Part shown: piece after piece, positions 1 to 7,292 of the stretch
How the letters are laid out: each line of letters begins with the position of its first letter
Numbering within the stretch: position 1 is the stretch's first letter
Assembly: GCA_903905685.1 (NCBI GenBank)
Contig: CAIVHI010000299.1
Location: 1 to 15,014, forward strand
From: an uncultured Bacteroidota bacterium
GTDB lineage: Bacteria > Bacteroidota > Bacteroidia > Chitinophagales > Chitinophagaceae
Length of the DNA stretch: 15,014 nucleotides
Reading direction: 5' to 3'
The notes under the pieces: model-generated
The model's input: only the letters and a program-made list of their open reading frames with translations
Database searches by the model: none
Told to the model about the DNA's origin: nothing
Program-made: the position numbers and the translations under genes

Positions 1-1
1 G

Positions 2-1147
2 GTCTATTTTGGAGATGCCCAAAATTTCCGGATTCGGAAAATAGGTGCCGACGGCAACCTGGTGACCGTTGCGGGCAACGGGACTTTGGGGTTGTGCTGC
101 GACGGCATGCCGGCTACCGCAGCCGCCATAATGCAGCGCGGAATGGTGCTGGACGACTATGGAAACATCTTTGTAGCAGAAGACCAGGTGATACAGCGTA
201 TTGACGCAGTAACGGGCATCATCACCACGATTGCCGGCAACGATACCGTTTTTGTTGACGGCGGCGACGGCGGGCCCGCCACCGCCGCAACCATCGACTA
301 TGCCGAAGGCCAATTGGCATTCGACAGCCGCGGTAACCTCTATTTCGGGGAAGGGGGAAGGGTGCGCGAAATCAGCGCCACCGGCATCATCTCCACCGTG
401 GCCGGAGACGGCTATTTGGGGTTCGCTGGGGATGGCGGCCCCGCCACGAATGCCGAAATAACCATCGTGTTCGGCATGGCCATGGGGGGTGGGGATATGC
501 TTTATGTGTCCGACTATGACAACAACCGTGTGCGGGTTGTGAACATGCACTATGCAGCACCGACCTTTGCCGCAGGCGCGGTGCAGACGGCCTCTTTGTG
601 TTCCGGCATGGCGGACAGCCTCAATGCGCTGCTGACGGTTGCGGATACCGATGCCACACAAACCCTCACCTGGAGCGTGGTGCTGCCACCCGCCCACGGC
701 ACCCTTGCGGCCGCCTGCACCCGAACGAGCACCGGCACCGCCACCACGCCCTACGGCATCTACTACCTGCCCGATGCCGGCTATACCGGAACCGACACCC
801 TCGCCGTAGCCGTGACCAACGGCGTGCAGCACGACACCACCACCGTTTGCGCCACCGTGGGGAGCTGCGATACCTCGACCGCCACGCCGATGGTAAGCCC
901 GATGAAGCCGTTCGCCGTTTATCCCAACCCGGCAGCCGGCCATTTCAAAATCGCATTTGCCGGTCAAGACACCGCCACCTTCACCCTGTTCGACGTAGAA
1001 GGCCGGCTTGTAGCCCAAAAAACACTCCGACCCGGCACAGCTCCGATAATGGTGGATTGTTCGATCCTGCCGCCGGGGTTGTACATTTACCGACTGGCGA
1101 TGCCGGGGTTGGCGCCGCAGTCGGGGAAGTTGGTGGTGGAGAATTGA
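2..1147 (+). CDS. Secreted NHL-repeat protein with T9SS C-terminal sorting domain (5' partial)
   Basis: The reading frame is open to the left edge of the window, so the N-terminus and signal peptide are missing; about 381 residues are visible. The first ~180 residues hold three or more imperfect NHL-type propeller repeats, marked by recurring T(V/I)AG(N/D) turns, (G)DGGPAT motifs and a DNNRVRVV segment. Next is a ~100-residue Ig/cadherin-like module ending near the motif AGYTGTDTLAVAV. The last ~75 residues match the type A T9SS sorting domain: a YPNPA start, a FDVEGRLV strand and a GLYIYRL strand near the end. In Bacteroidota such domains direct export through the type IX system and are removed at the cell surface. 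The protein is therefore probably a surface-attached or released propeller protein; its ligand is unknown. No strong terminator follows, only a 6-bp hairpin with a 3-nt loop at 1172-1186 and no T-run. Confidence 0.88.
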   Translation, partial: VYFGDAQNFRIRKIGADGNLVTVAGNGTLGLCCDGMPATAAAIMQRGMVLDDYGNIFVAEDQVIQRIDAVTGIITTIAGNDTVFVDGGDGGPATAATIDYAEGQLAFDSRGNLYFGEGGRVREISATGIISTVAGDGYLGFAGDGGPATNAEITIVFGMAMGGGDMLYVSDYDNNRVRVVNMHYAAPTFAAGAVQTASLCSGMADSLNALLTVADTDATQTLTWSVVLPPAHGTLAAACTRTSTGTATTPYGIYYLPDAGYTGTDTLAVAVTNGVQHDTTTVCATVGSCDTSTATPMVSPMKPFAVYPNPAAGHFKIAFAGQDTATFTLFDVEGRLVAQKTLRPGTAPIMVDCSILPPGLYIYRLAMPGLAPQSGKLVVEN

Positions 1148-1621
1148 ATCCACGCCGTTTCTCCCCTCGCAGGCATTGCAAATGCCGCGCTTACACCACT
1201 TCACGACCTAGCAGCAACGAGTACACGAACGGTGGGACCTAGGGCTACATCGGGGTCGGACGTACGGTTAGAGACACAGCCGGAGATATGGCTGGTCAGT
1301 TCCAAAACCTGCGGGGAATTGAAAATTCAGACAATTGGTTTTGCAAGTCCTATTGTATCGTTTCATTGGCAAGACAGACGATTTTCAAGCATTGGCTGCA
1401 CTTTACACCGCATGTCCGGGTGCATTTCGAACGATGCCGAAGGTATCGCATGTCACCAAACAGTGAATGTCCAGGGTATGGATTGAAAAGACTTCCCAAA
1501 ATATGGGCGCAGCCGTCCAACCACCCGTCTTCCCTAAGAGCCCGAGCCATAAACTTTCAATTAGTATTTCGTCAATTTCGATATAAAGCGAAGATTATCA
1601 ATAAAAAACAGGTCGAAAAAC
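1148..1621. other. Intergenic stretch without a recognisable gene
   Basis: About 470 bases lie between the T9SS-secreted protein and the next promoter. Open frames of 80-120 codons exist here on the plus strand (1232-1486 and 1288-1647), but their translations are Cys/Arg/His-rich, overlap each other in different frames and show no family resemblance. The base composition becomes more AT-rich than in the preceding gene. I see no tRNA, rRNA or insertion-sequence ends. It could hold a decayed gene or a small RNA, but nothing in the sequence demonstrates either. Confidence 0.5.
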
Positions 1622-1652
1622 TTGCAAATCCGATGCGTCGATTTTAGTTTTG
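1622..1652 (+). promoter_or_regulatory. Bacteroidota-type promoter of the lipoprotein-like gene
   Basis: TTG at 1622-1624 is followed after 20 nt by TAGTTTTG at 1645-1652, a full match to the TAnnTTTG -7 element of the primary sigma factor in this phylum. Transcription should start near 1658-1660, leaving a leader of roughly 20 nt before the ATG at 1678. The -7 element is covered by one arm of an inverted repeat. Confidence 0.7.
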
Positions 1653-1675
1653 GTTCCAAATTCAAAAACTAAAAT
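1641..1675. repeat. Perfect 11-bp inverted repeat over the -7 element (possible operator)
   Basis: ATTTTAGTTTT (1641-1651) is repeated in reverse complement as AAAACTAAAAT (1665-1675) with a 13-nt spacer. The spacer region contains a smaller inverted repeat, TTTGG-TT-CCAAA (1649-1660). The left arm lies in the -7 promoter element, mostly upstream of the expected transcription start, so a DNA-level operator is more likely than an RNA hairpin. No adjacent gene encodes an obvious regulator. Confidence 0.5.
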
Positions 1676-1677
1676 TT

Positions 1678-2418
1678 ATGAAGAAAAATTTCCGGTTCCA
1701 ATCGGCACTTGGTGCAGCAGCGTTCGTTCTGGCCGTTGCCACTACCGGCAGCGTGTATACAAGCTGTACGAAGAGCTCCAATGCCACTCCTAAGGACACC
1801 CTTCCATCGGCCACCGTTGCGGCTACCTTGGGCAATATCGTGACCGGCAGCGGCGGCGGTACCGCCACTCAAGCCGAAGCCAATGCGTCGATGTACCAAA
1901 ACATGTCGTGGCTGTGCGGCACCATCATCGACACCACCATTTCGGGCAATACCAACTCGGGCGGCATGACCATGAACTACTCCATGACCTATGCCGACTC
2001 GGCGTTCTGCTCTGGCGGCAACATCAACAAGGTGGATTTCTACATGAAGGCATTTAGCGATATGAGTACAACCGGCACTTACTACGGCATGGTCAGTACC
2101 ATGTACATGTCGCTGGCAGGTCTGGACTCCGCTTCCACCAGCTACACCGTCAACCAATCGTCCACTTCCGTAGACACGGTTAAGACCACTTCGGGCTCCA
2201 CAACCGCAAGCTACTACTTCAATATCAGCTACAGCGGCTCCAATATCATGATATCCAAAACCACTGCGCAAATCACTTCGGGCACGGCCTCTGTGAGCTA
2301 TTCTTACAAAACATCTGCCGGCAATACCTACAACGAATCTGCCACTGTAAAATACATCGGCAACCTCCAGGCCGTACTTACGTTGGCCAACGGCTATACG
2401 TCTACCATCACTTGGTAA
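1678..2418 (+). CDS. Ser/Thr-rich lipoprotein-like exported protein of unknown function
   Basis: This 246-residue protein starts with a basic n-region (MKKNFRFQ) and a hydrophobic segment that ends in VYTSC, which puts Cys30 at a plausible but atypical lipobox (Tyr at -3). The residues after Cys30 are Lys-Ser-Ser, without the acidic surface-export signal known from some Bacteroidota lipoproteins, so a periplasm-facing anchor is more likely. The rest is very rich in Ser, Thr, Gly and Tyr, with many short alternating segments that suggest a beta-sheet fold; two further Cys (residues ~80 and ~104) might form a disulfide. I recognise no family. The gene stands alone between its own promoter (1622-1652) and a strong terminator (2446-2480), so it is a single transcription unit, probably well expressed. 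There is no clear Shine-Dalgarno sequence, as is usual in the phylum. Confidence 0.8.
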   Translation: MKKNFRFQSALGAAAFVLAVATTGSVYTSCTKSSNATPKDTLPSATVAATLGNIVTGSGGGTATQAEANASMYQNMSWLCGTIIDTTISGNTNSGGMTMNYSMTYADSAFCSGGNINKVDFYMKAFSDMSTTGTYYGMVSTMYMSLAGLDSASTSYTVNQSSTSVDTVKTTSGSTTASYYFNISYSGSNIMISKTTAQITSGTASVSYSYKTSAGNTYNESATVKYIGNLQAVLTLANGYTSTITW

Positions 2419-2445
2419 TCTGCAACTTTTCAGGCTACTGATTAG

Positions 2446-2480
2446 AAAGGGGGTGCTCCAACCGGGCACCCCCTTTTTTT
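2446..2480 (+). terminator. Rho-independent terminator of the lipoprotein-like gene
   Basis: The arm AAAGGGGGTGC (2446-2456) pairs with GCACCCCCTTT (2466-2476) around a 9-nt loop. The T-run at 2474-2480 follows directly. It sits 27 nt after the stop codon at 2416-2418. Confidence 0.9.
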
Positions 2481-2615
2481 GAGGCCTCTATCCAAAAAAG
2501 CCTTCAACGTTTTCTGAAAGTATTTCACCCTACAACGCGAAATCTTCGTTAACTTTATTCATCCCAATAGGTGAAAAGCCGCTTCCGGGACTTCCGCAAT
2601 ATTAAGAACGTGACC

Positions 2616-3413
2616 ATGTCAAAAACGATCCATTGTTCAATGCTTGTTCTCATGCTCTTGTGCACTGTTGCAGCCACGGCGCAGCAAGACAGCAACGCAC
2701 ATGGGCGTAGAAAGCCAAGGGGGTATGTGATAGCGGGGCTTGGGTCTGCCGTTCCATTTGGCAACTTCGCGTCAACCGGTTCTTCCTTCCAAGATGCAGC
2801 GGGTTCGCGTTATTTTGGCGCGAACAATGGAATTACGGCTTTTTTGGAGGCCGGTAGAAATATCAAGAACTCCAATTGGGGTTTTGCGATAAATGTCGCG
2901 TATACGGCAAACTCCGCCAAGTTGCAGGAATGGAACGGATATTGGGAACAGTACGAACCGGCCGGTAAAATCACGCAGACCACGGTGATGTTGGGCCTTT
3001 ACCACACCATCCCCCTTTGGAGAAAAAAGCTGTCAATTGACTTAGAGGCATTTATGGGTCTTTCTTTGCTAAATACGCCTACCATGTATGCCAATTCGTA
3101 TAAGTGGCCCTTTACGCAGCTCCCAACCACCGATTCGCTGGCACCGGTTTCCTCATCCTCCATCTCCTTTCAAGCCGCCGCCACGCTGAACTACTCCATT
3201 TCGAGGCATCTACGGTTATTCCTGCAACCCGAAATCAGGGTCGCATGGCATACCATGGCCATGGTCACTAAAACCTCCAGCGAATTTCCTGTGACGGGAA
3301 CCGGGTATTCGAAAGGATATTATGCTACTTACAAGCAGGACGAATATCTGCAGACTGCCCAACAAGCCGTCTCCCATTTCAACCTCACGGCCGGTATGGG
3401 TTTCTGCTTTTAG
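2616..3413 (+). CDS. Outer-membrane beta-barrel protein
   Basis: The ATG at 2616 gives a 265-residue protein with a normal signal peptide: MSKT, a hydrophobic core, then cleavage after about residue 21-22 (TAQQ). An upstream GTG at 2571 would add 15 charged residues in front of that signal, so I prefer the ATG. The mature part has short alternating amphipathic strands rich in Gly, Tyr, Trp and Asn, including one starting YVIAGLGSAVPFG, and it ends on Phe (GMGFCF). A terminal aromatic residue is characteristic of outer-membrane barrels inserted by the BAM machinery. The family would be the broad 'outer membrane beta-barrel' group of Bacteroidota; pore, transport or structural roles cannot be told apart. 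A weak -7-like element, TAACTTTA, lies at 2550-2557 without a good -33 partner. The neighbours give no functional hint. Confidence 0.8.
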   Translation: MSKTIHCSMLVLMLLCTVAATAQQDSNAHGRRKPRGYVIAGLGSAVPFGNFASTGSSFQDAAGSRYFGANNGITAFLEAGRNIKNSNWGFAINVAYTANSAKLQEWNGYWEQYEPAGKITQTTVMLGLYHTIPLWRKKLSIDLEAFMGLSLLNTPTMYANSYKWPFTQLPTTDSLAPVSSSSISFQAAATLNYSISRHLRLFLQPEIRVAWHTMAMVTKTSSEFPVTGTGYSKGYYATYKQDEYLQTAQQAVSHFNLTAGMGFCF

Positions 3414-3527
3414 CGTAGCCCATTGATGGTCCAGATAATCGACTGCCTGAGGAGTGTATAGGCGTGACTCGTTGGATTCGCCGAAAAATTACAACCTTCG
3501 AACCTTGGTACAAACCCAGCCGACCTT

Positions 3528-4154
3528 ATGGCATCCAACAATTTCAATGCCGTTGCGCCCGTCTACGATGCCCTCGCAGGGCTGGTCTTCGGCAACACGC
3601 TGCAACGTGCCCAGAGGGCTGCACTGCCCTACGTACCGGCAGGAGCTCGGGTCTTGATGGTGGGTGGCGGCACCGGCAGGCTCCTTGCCGACTTATGCCG
3701 CCTCAACCCTGCCGGATTGCTCATTACGTATGTGGAACAATCGGACAAGATGATGCACCGCGCGCAAAAAAGGGCGGTGGGGAACAATGAAGTGGCCTTT
3801 ATGCATACCCCCATCGAGGATGCCGCTATTGCCACCGAGGACTTCGATGTGGTCATCACGCCCTTCATTTTGGATTGCCTCTCAGAGCCCGTGCTGGGGG
3901 CGGTATGCACCAAGCTGGCCAAAAGTTTGAAACCCGGAGGCTTATGGCTGCACATAGATTTCTCGCTCTCGCCGCTTAGCCCGTGGTGGCAACACCTGCT
4001 CATGAAGATCATGTATGCCTTTTTCAGCATTACCGCCAAAATCGGCACCAGTAGGCTGTTTCCGTTAAATGCCTATTTCGCAGGGTTCACGGCTGTGGCA
4101 GCCCACAACTTCATGGCCGGATTCATCACGACGCAGATCTACCGAAAGGATTAG
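3528..4154 (+). CDS. Class I SAM-dependent methyltransferase
   Basis: This 208-residue protein is a single Rossmann methyltransferase domain. Motif I is VLMVGGGTGRLL (residues 42-53), which binds S-adenosylmethionine. The acidic end of strand 2 is Glu70 (YVEQS), the usual ribose-hydroxyl ligand. A DFDVVITPFILDCL segment (105-118) follows, and LKPGGLWLHIDF supplies the post-catalytic strand. The early residues NNFNAVAPVYDAL resemble the N-terminus of UbiE/COQ5-type enzymes. Residues ~155-172 are hydrophobic (WWQHLLMKIMYAFFSI), which may form a lipid-facing lid. The substrate cannot be deduced. The gene lies 63 bases before hemW on the same strand and may share its transcript, although hemW has its own -7-like element. 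Confidence 0.85.
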   Translation: MASNNFNAVAPVYDALAGLVFGNTLQRAQRAALPYVPAGARVLMVGGGTGRLLADLCRLNPAGLLITYVEQSDKMMHRAQKRAVGNNEVAFMHTPIEDAAIATEDFDVVITPFILDCLSEPVLGAVCTKLAKSLKPGGLWLHIDFSLSPLSPWWQHLLMKIMYAFFSITAKIGTSRLFPLNAYFAGFTAVAAHNFMAGFITTQIYRKD

Positions 4155-4205
4155 GCCATAGGATGCCGCGCAGGAATCCACCGCTTTCCGAGCCCTCGCA
4201 TCCGC

Positions 4206-4213
4206 TACCTTTG
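4206..4213 (+). promoter_or_regulatory. -7 promoter element immediately before hemW
   Basis: TACCTTTG is a full TAnnTTTG match and ends only 4 nt before the hemW ATG at 4218. If it is used, transcription would start at or within a few bases of the start codon, giving a leaderless mRNA. The -33 partner is weak (TTTC at 4185-4188, 17-nt spacing). Confidence 0.5.
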
Positions 4214-4217
4214 CGCC

Positions 4218-5348
4218 ATGGCGGGCATTTACCTACATATCCCTTTTTGCAGGCAGGCGTGTGTTTACTGCAATTTCCATTTCTCCACTTCCCAAAAATC
4301 GGTCCATACGGTTGTAGATGCCATGATACGGGAAATAACCCTGAAACGAGACCGACTGTTGGGCGAAACCATTGAGACGGTCTACATCGGAGGCGGCACC
4401 CCGTCATTGCTGCCACCGGCCACGATTTCCCGTTTTTGGAATGCCATCCAAGATGCGTTTCCCGACATCAACCTCTTGGAATTCACCTTGGAGGCCAATC
4501 CCGACGACCTCACCCCCGAATACCTCCAAGCGTTGCGCCGCACGCCGGTCAACCGCCTATCTATCGGCATCCAATCGTTCCGCGATGCCGATTTGAAATT
4601 CATGAACCGTGCACACCATGCAGGCCAGGCCCTAAGGGCCATACATGCCGCCCGCGATGCCGGATTCGAAAACCTCACCGCCGACCTCATTTACGGCCTA
4701 CCGGATATGCCCCTTGCCGCTTGGCACGACAATCTGGATACGCTGTTGGAGCTCAACATTCCGCACTTTTCGGCCTATGCGCTCACCGTTGAGCCCAAGA
4801 CCGCACTGCACCATGCCGTTGCCCAAAAGAAAGCCGCCCCTACCGATTCGGAGCATCAGGCTGAGGCATTTTTACTGCTTGCGCGGCGCAGTGCCGAAGC
4901 CGGCTACCAACAATATGAAATTTCGAATTTCGCCCTGCCAGGTCATTATGCCGTTCACAACACGGCTTATTGGTCGGGCAAAAAATACTTGGGGATTGGG
5001 CCATCGGCGCACTCGTTTGATGGGTATTCCCGGAGTTGGAACGTTGCCAACAACACATTGTATGCAGCAGCCCTATTGCAGCGAGGACAATTTGAGGAAA
5101 CGACGGAGGTACTCACCCTGAGCGAACGCACCAACGAATACATCATGACCTCGCTGCGCACCATGTGGGGGCTGGATATAGACCGGGCTGAAGCCCTATC
5201 GGCAGGCGGTGCCAAATTGCAGATAGAGCGGAATGCACAACGCTACCTGGCCAACGGACACATGACCCAAGCGGGCAACATACTGACGTTAACCGACGAG
5301 GGCAAACTGTTTGCCGACGGCATAGCTTCCGACTTGTTTATTGATTGA
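4218..5348 (+). CDS. hemW: Radical SAM haem chaperone HemW
   Basis: The 376-residue length is typical of HemW. The radical SAM cluster motif CX3CX2C is formed by Cys11, Cys15 and Cys18 in IPFCRQACVYCNF. The next residues are Asn-Phe rather than the extra Cys of HemN, which separates HemW from oxygen-independent coproporphyrinogen oxidase. The family motifs GGGTPSLL and LEANPDDL, the SIGIQSF strand and a C-terminal HemN-like domain (YEISNFALPGH, then YLGIGPSAHSF) follow in the expected order. HemW binds haem and a [4Fe-4S] cluster and is thought to insert haem into respiratory proteins in the cytoplasm; older annotations call it a coproporphyrinogen oxidase. Its stop codon region overlaps the end of the convergent DUF4199 gene by 11 bp. 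The start is set by the conserved IYLHIPFC segment and the -7 element just upstream. Confidence 0.93.
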   Translation: MAGIYLHIPFCRQACVYCNFHFSTSQKSVHTVVDAMIREITLKRDRLLGETIETVYIGGGTPSLLPPATISRFWNAIQDAFPDINLLEFTLEANPDDLTPEYLQALRRTPVNRLSIGIQSFRDADLKFMNRAHHAGQALRAIHAARDAGFENLTADLIYGLPDMPLAAWHDNLDTLLELNIPHFSAYALTVEPKTALHHAVAQKKAAPTDSEHQAEAFLLLARRSAEAGYQQYEISNFALPGHYAVHNTAYWSGKKYLGIGPSAHSFDGYSRSWNVANNTLYAAALLQRGQFEETTEVLTLSERTNEYIMTSLRTMWGLDIDRAEALSAGGAKLQIERNAQRYLANGHMTQAGNILTLTDEGKLFADGIASDLFID

Positions 5349-5883
5349 ACATGGGCACTTTCTTCCGCACAATCAAAGCCACCAACATGCCGAACAGGGC
5401 ATCCATAATCAGGAATCCTGCAAAACCCATCAGCGTTTTTGACAGGCTGAATACACGGGATTCTGCAATCTGCTCATCAAATTTGTGCATGGCCTCCTCA
5501 ATTTTGTCGTCGGGCCAATGCATGTTTTCCATGAAAGTGAGCGTGGCAGACTTCATCTGATCCATGAAATGTGGATTGATTGCCTTGAAATACAGGATGC
5601 TGTACAGAAAGTAGAGCACATTGGCCGCGAGAATCATGACGAAAATGGCGCCGAAAGTGTCCTTAAATTCCAAATAGCCCCCATTCGCCTTCCGGATTTG
5701 GGCGGCCAAGACACCCAGAATAACCAGATACAGGATGTAACCCACCGACCTCATAACATTGTATACGATGAAATTGCCGGCAAGCACCCCTACCCCCGTA
5801 AAGATGAGGATGTAGATCAGACCTATGAGCACCCCATATTTTAGGGCGATTTGGTTGCGTTGAGCCAAGGTTATGTTTTCCAT
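5338..5883 (-). CDS. DUF4199 family four-helix membrane protein
   Basis: I start this gene at 5883, giving 181 residues (MENITLAQRN...). A longer frame reaches 5991 but would run into the upstream dihydroorotase-like gene and adds a polar, unlikely N-terminus. Four membrane helices are visible at about residues 15-35, 42-62, 76-98 and 150-172. A charged amphipathic region (~105-145, with PDDKIEEAMHKFDEQ) lies between helices 3 and 4. This matches DUF4199, a Bacteroidota membrane family without an assigned biochemical role. Only 4 nt separate it from the stop of the dihydroorotase-like gene, so the two are surely co-transcribed and probably translationally coupled. From memory this gene pair recurs in the phylum, which suggests a shared function. 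The 3' end overlaps hemW by 11 bp. Confidence 0.85.
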   Translation of the reverse strand: MENITLAQRNQIALKYGVLIGLIYILIFTGVGVLAGNFIVYNVMRSVGYILYLVILGVLAAQIRKANGGYLEFKDTFGAIFVMILAANVLYFLYSILYFKAINPHFMDQMKSATLTFMENMHWPDDKIEEAMHKFDEQIAESRVFSLSKTLMGFAGFLIMDALFGMLVALIVRKKVPMFNQ

Positions 5884-5887
5884 ATGT

Positions 5888-7162
5888 CTATTGGTTATTG
5901 ATGAAAGCTTTATTGTTGTTGATGATTCCGTATACCCGTCCCGGCAACTCAAGACCCGCTGCGGGGTTGTTGCAGCCAAGCGTATAGCCACCGCTTTTGG
6001 AAAACGCCCGACTACCCGACGTGGAAAACAGCGTAAGGCAGGCGCACGCGCCTACCGCAATTTCGGCTGCATCCAGTCCGAAGATTTCGCGCGGCCTTAC
6101 GGCCATGGCTTCCACGAGCCGCTCTTGCGAGATCCGCCCGCCCGTGCCGTTGAATACCAGCGCGAAGGCTGCTTCTTGGGTAGCCATACCTTCTCCCGCA
6201 TATTCAAATTCGCGGGCCTTGGCATCGTGATCTTGGGGTTGGTGGTGCGAGGCTATGCAGTCAATCGTACCATCGGCAAGCCCATCCAGCAGTGCGTGCC
6301 GGTCGTCTTCGGTTCGCAGTGGTGGCGTTACTTTGTAGAGGCTGTTGTAAGTGCGCAGGGCTTCGTCGGTATAGGCCAAGTGGTAGGGAGTGACTGAGCA
6401 AGTTATGTTCAGGCCTTCGGTCTTGGCCGCCCTCACCATCTCCACCGCCCTCCGGCAACTGATGCCGGTAATGTGCAACCGCGACCCCGTGTAGCGCAGT
6501 AACTCTATGTCGCGGTGCAGCAGCAAGGTTTCGGCTATGTCGGGTATGCCCGGCATGCCGAGGGCCATGGCGGCAGTGCCCTCATGCATCAAGCCGCCCT
6601 TGGATAGTGCGGCATCTGCCGGAACCTCTATCAATATGCCGTGGAATGCCTTTAGGTATTCGAGCACTTTGAGTGCCAAGCCGGAGTTTTGTATGGGTAG
6701 CCGGCCATCGGTAAACGCCCGGGCACCGGCATGGTGCATGTCGAGCATCTCGGCAAGTTCCTTGCCTTCCGCGTTTTTCGAAGCCGCCCCGAGGGGGTGT
6801 AGGCTCACGATGTTGCCCCGCGATTTTTCTTTCACGAGGGCAATGACGCTCCGGTCTGCCATTACGGGCCGGGTATCGGGCGTGAGTAAAACGTCGGTAT
6901 ACCCTCCCGCCGCTGCGGCCGAGAGCCCGGAGTGGATGGTTTCCTTATGCTCAAATCCCGGCTCGCCATATCCTGCAAATACATCCACCCAACCGGGACT
7001 CACCATCAACCCGTCCATTGCTACCAAGTCATGACCCTGAGGGGCCGCAATATTTGGCGCAATCTCGCGGATAACCCCGTCCGAAATCAAGATATCGTTA
7101 TGGCTGCCATGGAGAGGAGACCTCGAATCCACGATCAGAGCCTTGCTTATGAGCATGTTCAT
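5888..7162 (-). CDS. Dihydroorotase-like amidohydrolase lacking metal ligands (probable pseudoenzyme)
   Basis: The 424 residues align along their whole length with type I dihydroorotases, which close the pyrimidine ring precursor in the cytoplasm. The core shows PGWVD, EPGFEHKET, AAAAGGYTDVLLTPDT, SVTPYHL and PPLRTEDDR. The metal site is degraded. The usual DxHxHxREPG reads DVFAGYGEPG, so both His (residues 62 and 64) and the substrate-binding Arg (66) are replaced. The catalytic Asp of IATDHxPH is His306 in IASHHQPQD, and the HxxHxS His is Gly233 in HITGIS. Asp152 and His261 remain. Comparable inactive PyrC' homologues elsewhere support aspartate transcarbamoylase assembly; a structural or regulatory role here is inference. 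Alternatively it has a different chemistry. A second, active dihydroorotase should exist elsewhere in the genome. It has its own promoter candidate at 7206-7236. Confidence 0.85.
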   Translation of the reverse strand: MNMLISKALIVDSRSPLHGSHNDILISDGVIREIAPNIAAPQGHDLVAMDGLMVSPGWVDVFAGYGEPGFEHKETIHSGLSAAAAGGYTDVLLTPDTRPVMADRSVIALVKEKSRGNIVSLHPLGAASKNAEGKELAEMLDMHHAGARAFTDGRLPIQNSGLALKVLEYLKAFHGILIEVPADAALSKGGLMHEGTAAMALGMPGIPDIAETLLLHRDIELLRYTGSRLHITGISCRRAVEMVRAAKTEGLNITCSVTPYHLAYTDEALRTYNSLYKVTPPLRTEDDRHALLDGLADGTIDCIASHHQPQDHDAKAREFEYAGEGMATQEAAFALVFNGTGGRISQERLVEAMAVRPREIFGLDAAEIAVGACACLTLFSTSGSRAFSKSGGYTLGCNNPAAGLELPGRVYGIINNNKAFINNQ

Positions 7163-7205
7163 GGCTGAAATTTTTGCATCGGCAACAGCACCCGCAAACA
7201 GGTGT

Positions 7206-7236
7206 TAAAGGTATAGCGTAAAGTTGTGTCTGCAAA
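7206..7236 (-). promoter_or_regulatory. Promoter candidate of the dihydroorotase-like gene
   Basis: Read on the minus strand, TTTG (7236-7233) is followed after 19 nt by TACCTTTA (7213-7206), one base from TAnnTTTG. The gene starts 43 nt downstream. It lies in the 130-nt gap after darB. The T-run that contains the TTTG also follows an imperfect GC-rich stem (about 7239-7256), which could weakly terminate darB transcription. Confidence 0.5.
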
Positions 7237-7292
7237 AAAGCAGGCCCCGGGCTGTGCATTACCCAAGGTCTGATGCATGACGCCGACATGCC

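Noticed and set aside
598..1242. A 214-codon plus-strand frame inside the T9SS protein
   Set aside because: Its translation is an Arg/His-rich low-complexity shadow, while the overlapping frame has convincing repeats and a sorting domain.
1232..1647. Two overlapping frames of 84 and 119 codons in the gap after the first gene
   Set aside because: Atypical composition, no start context, no recognisable motif, and they overlap each other in different frames.
1669..2469. A 266-codon open frame on the minus strand opposite the lipoprotein-like gene
   Set aside because: It is a shadow of the plus-strand gene's GC-rich third positions, is His/Arg/Gly-rich with no family match, and would begin beyond the terminator at 2446-2480.
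4218..5348. Annotation of this gene as HemN, the oxygen-independent coproporphyrinogen oxidase
   Set aside because: The cluster motif has three Cys followed by Asn-Phe and lacks HemN's additional Cys; the length fits HemW.
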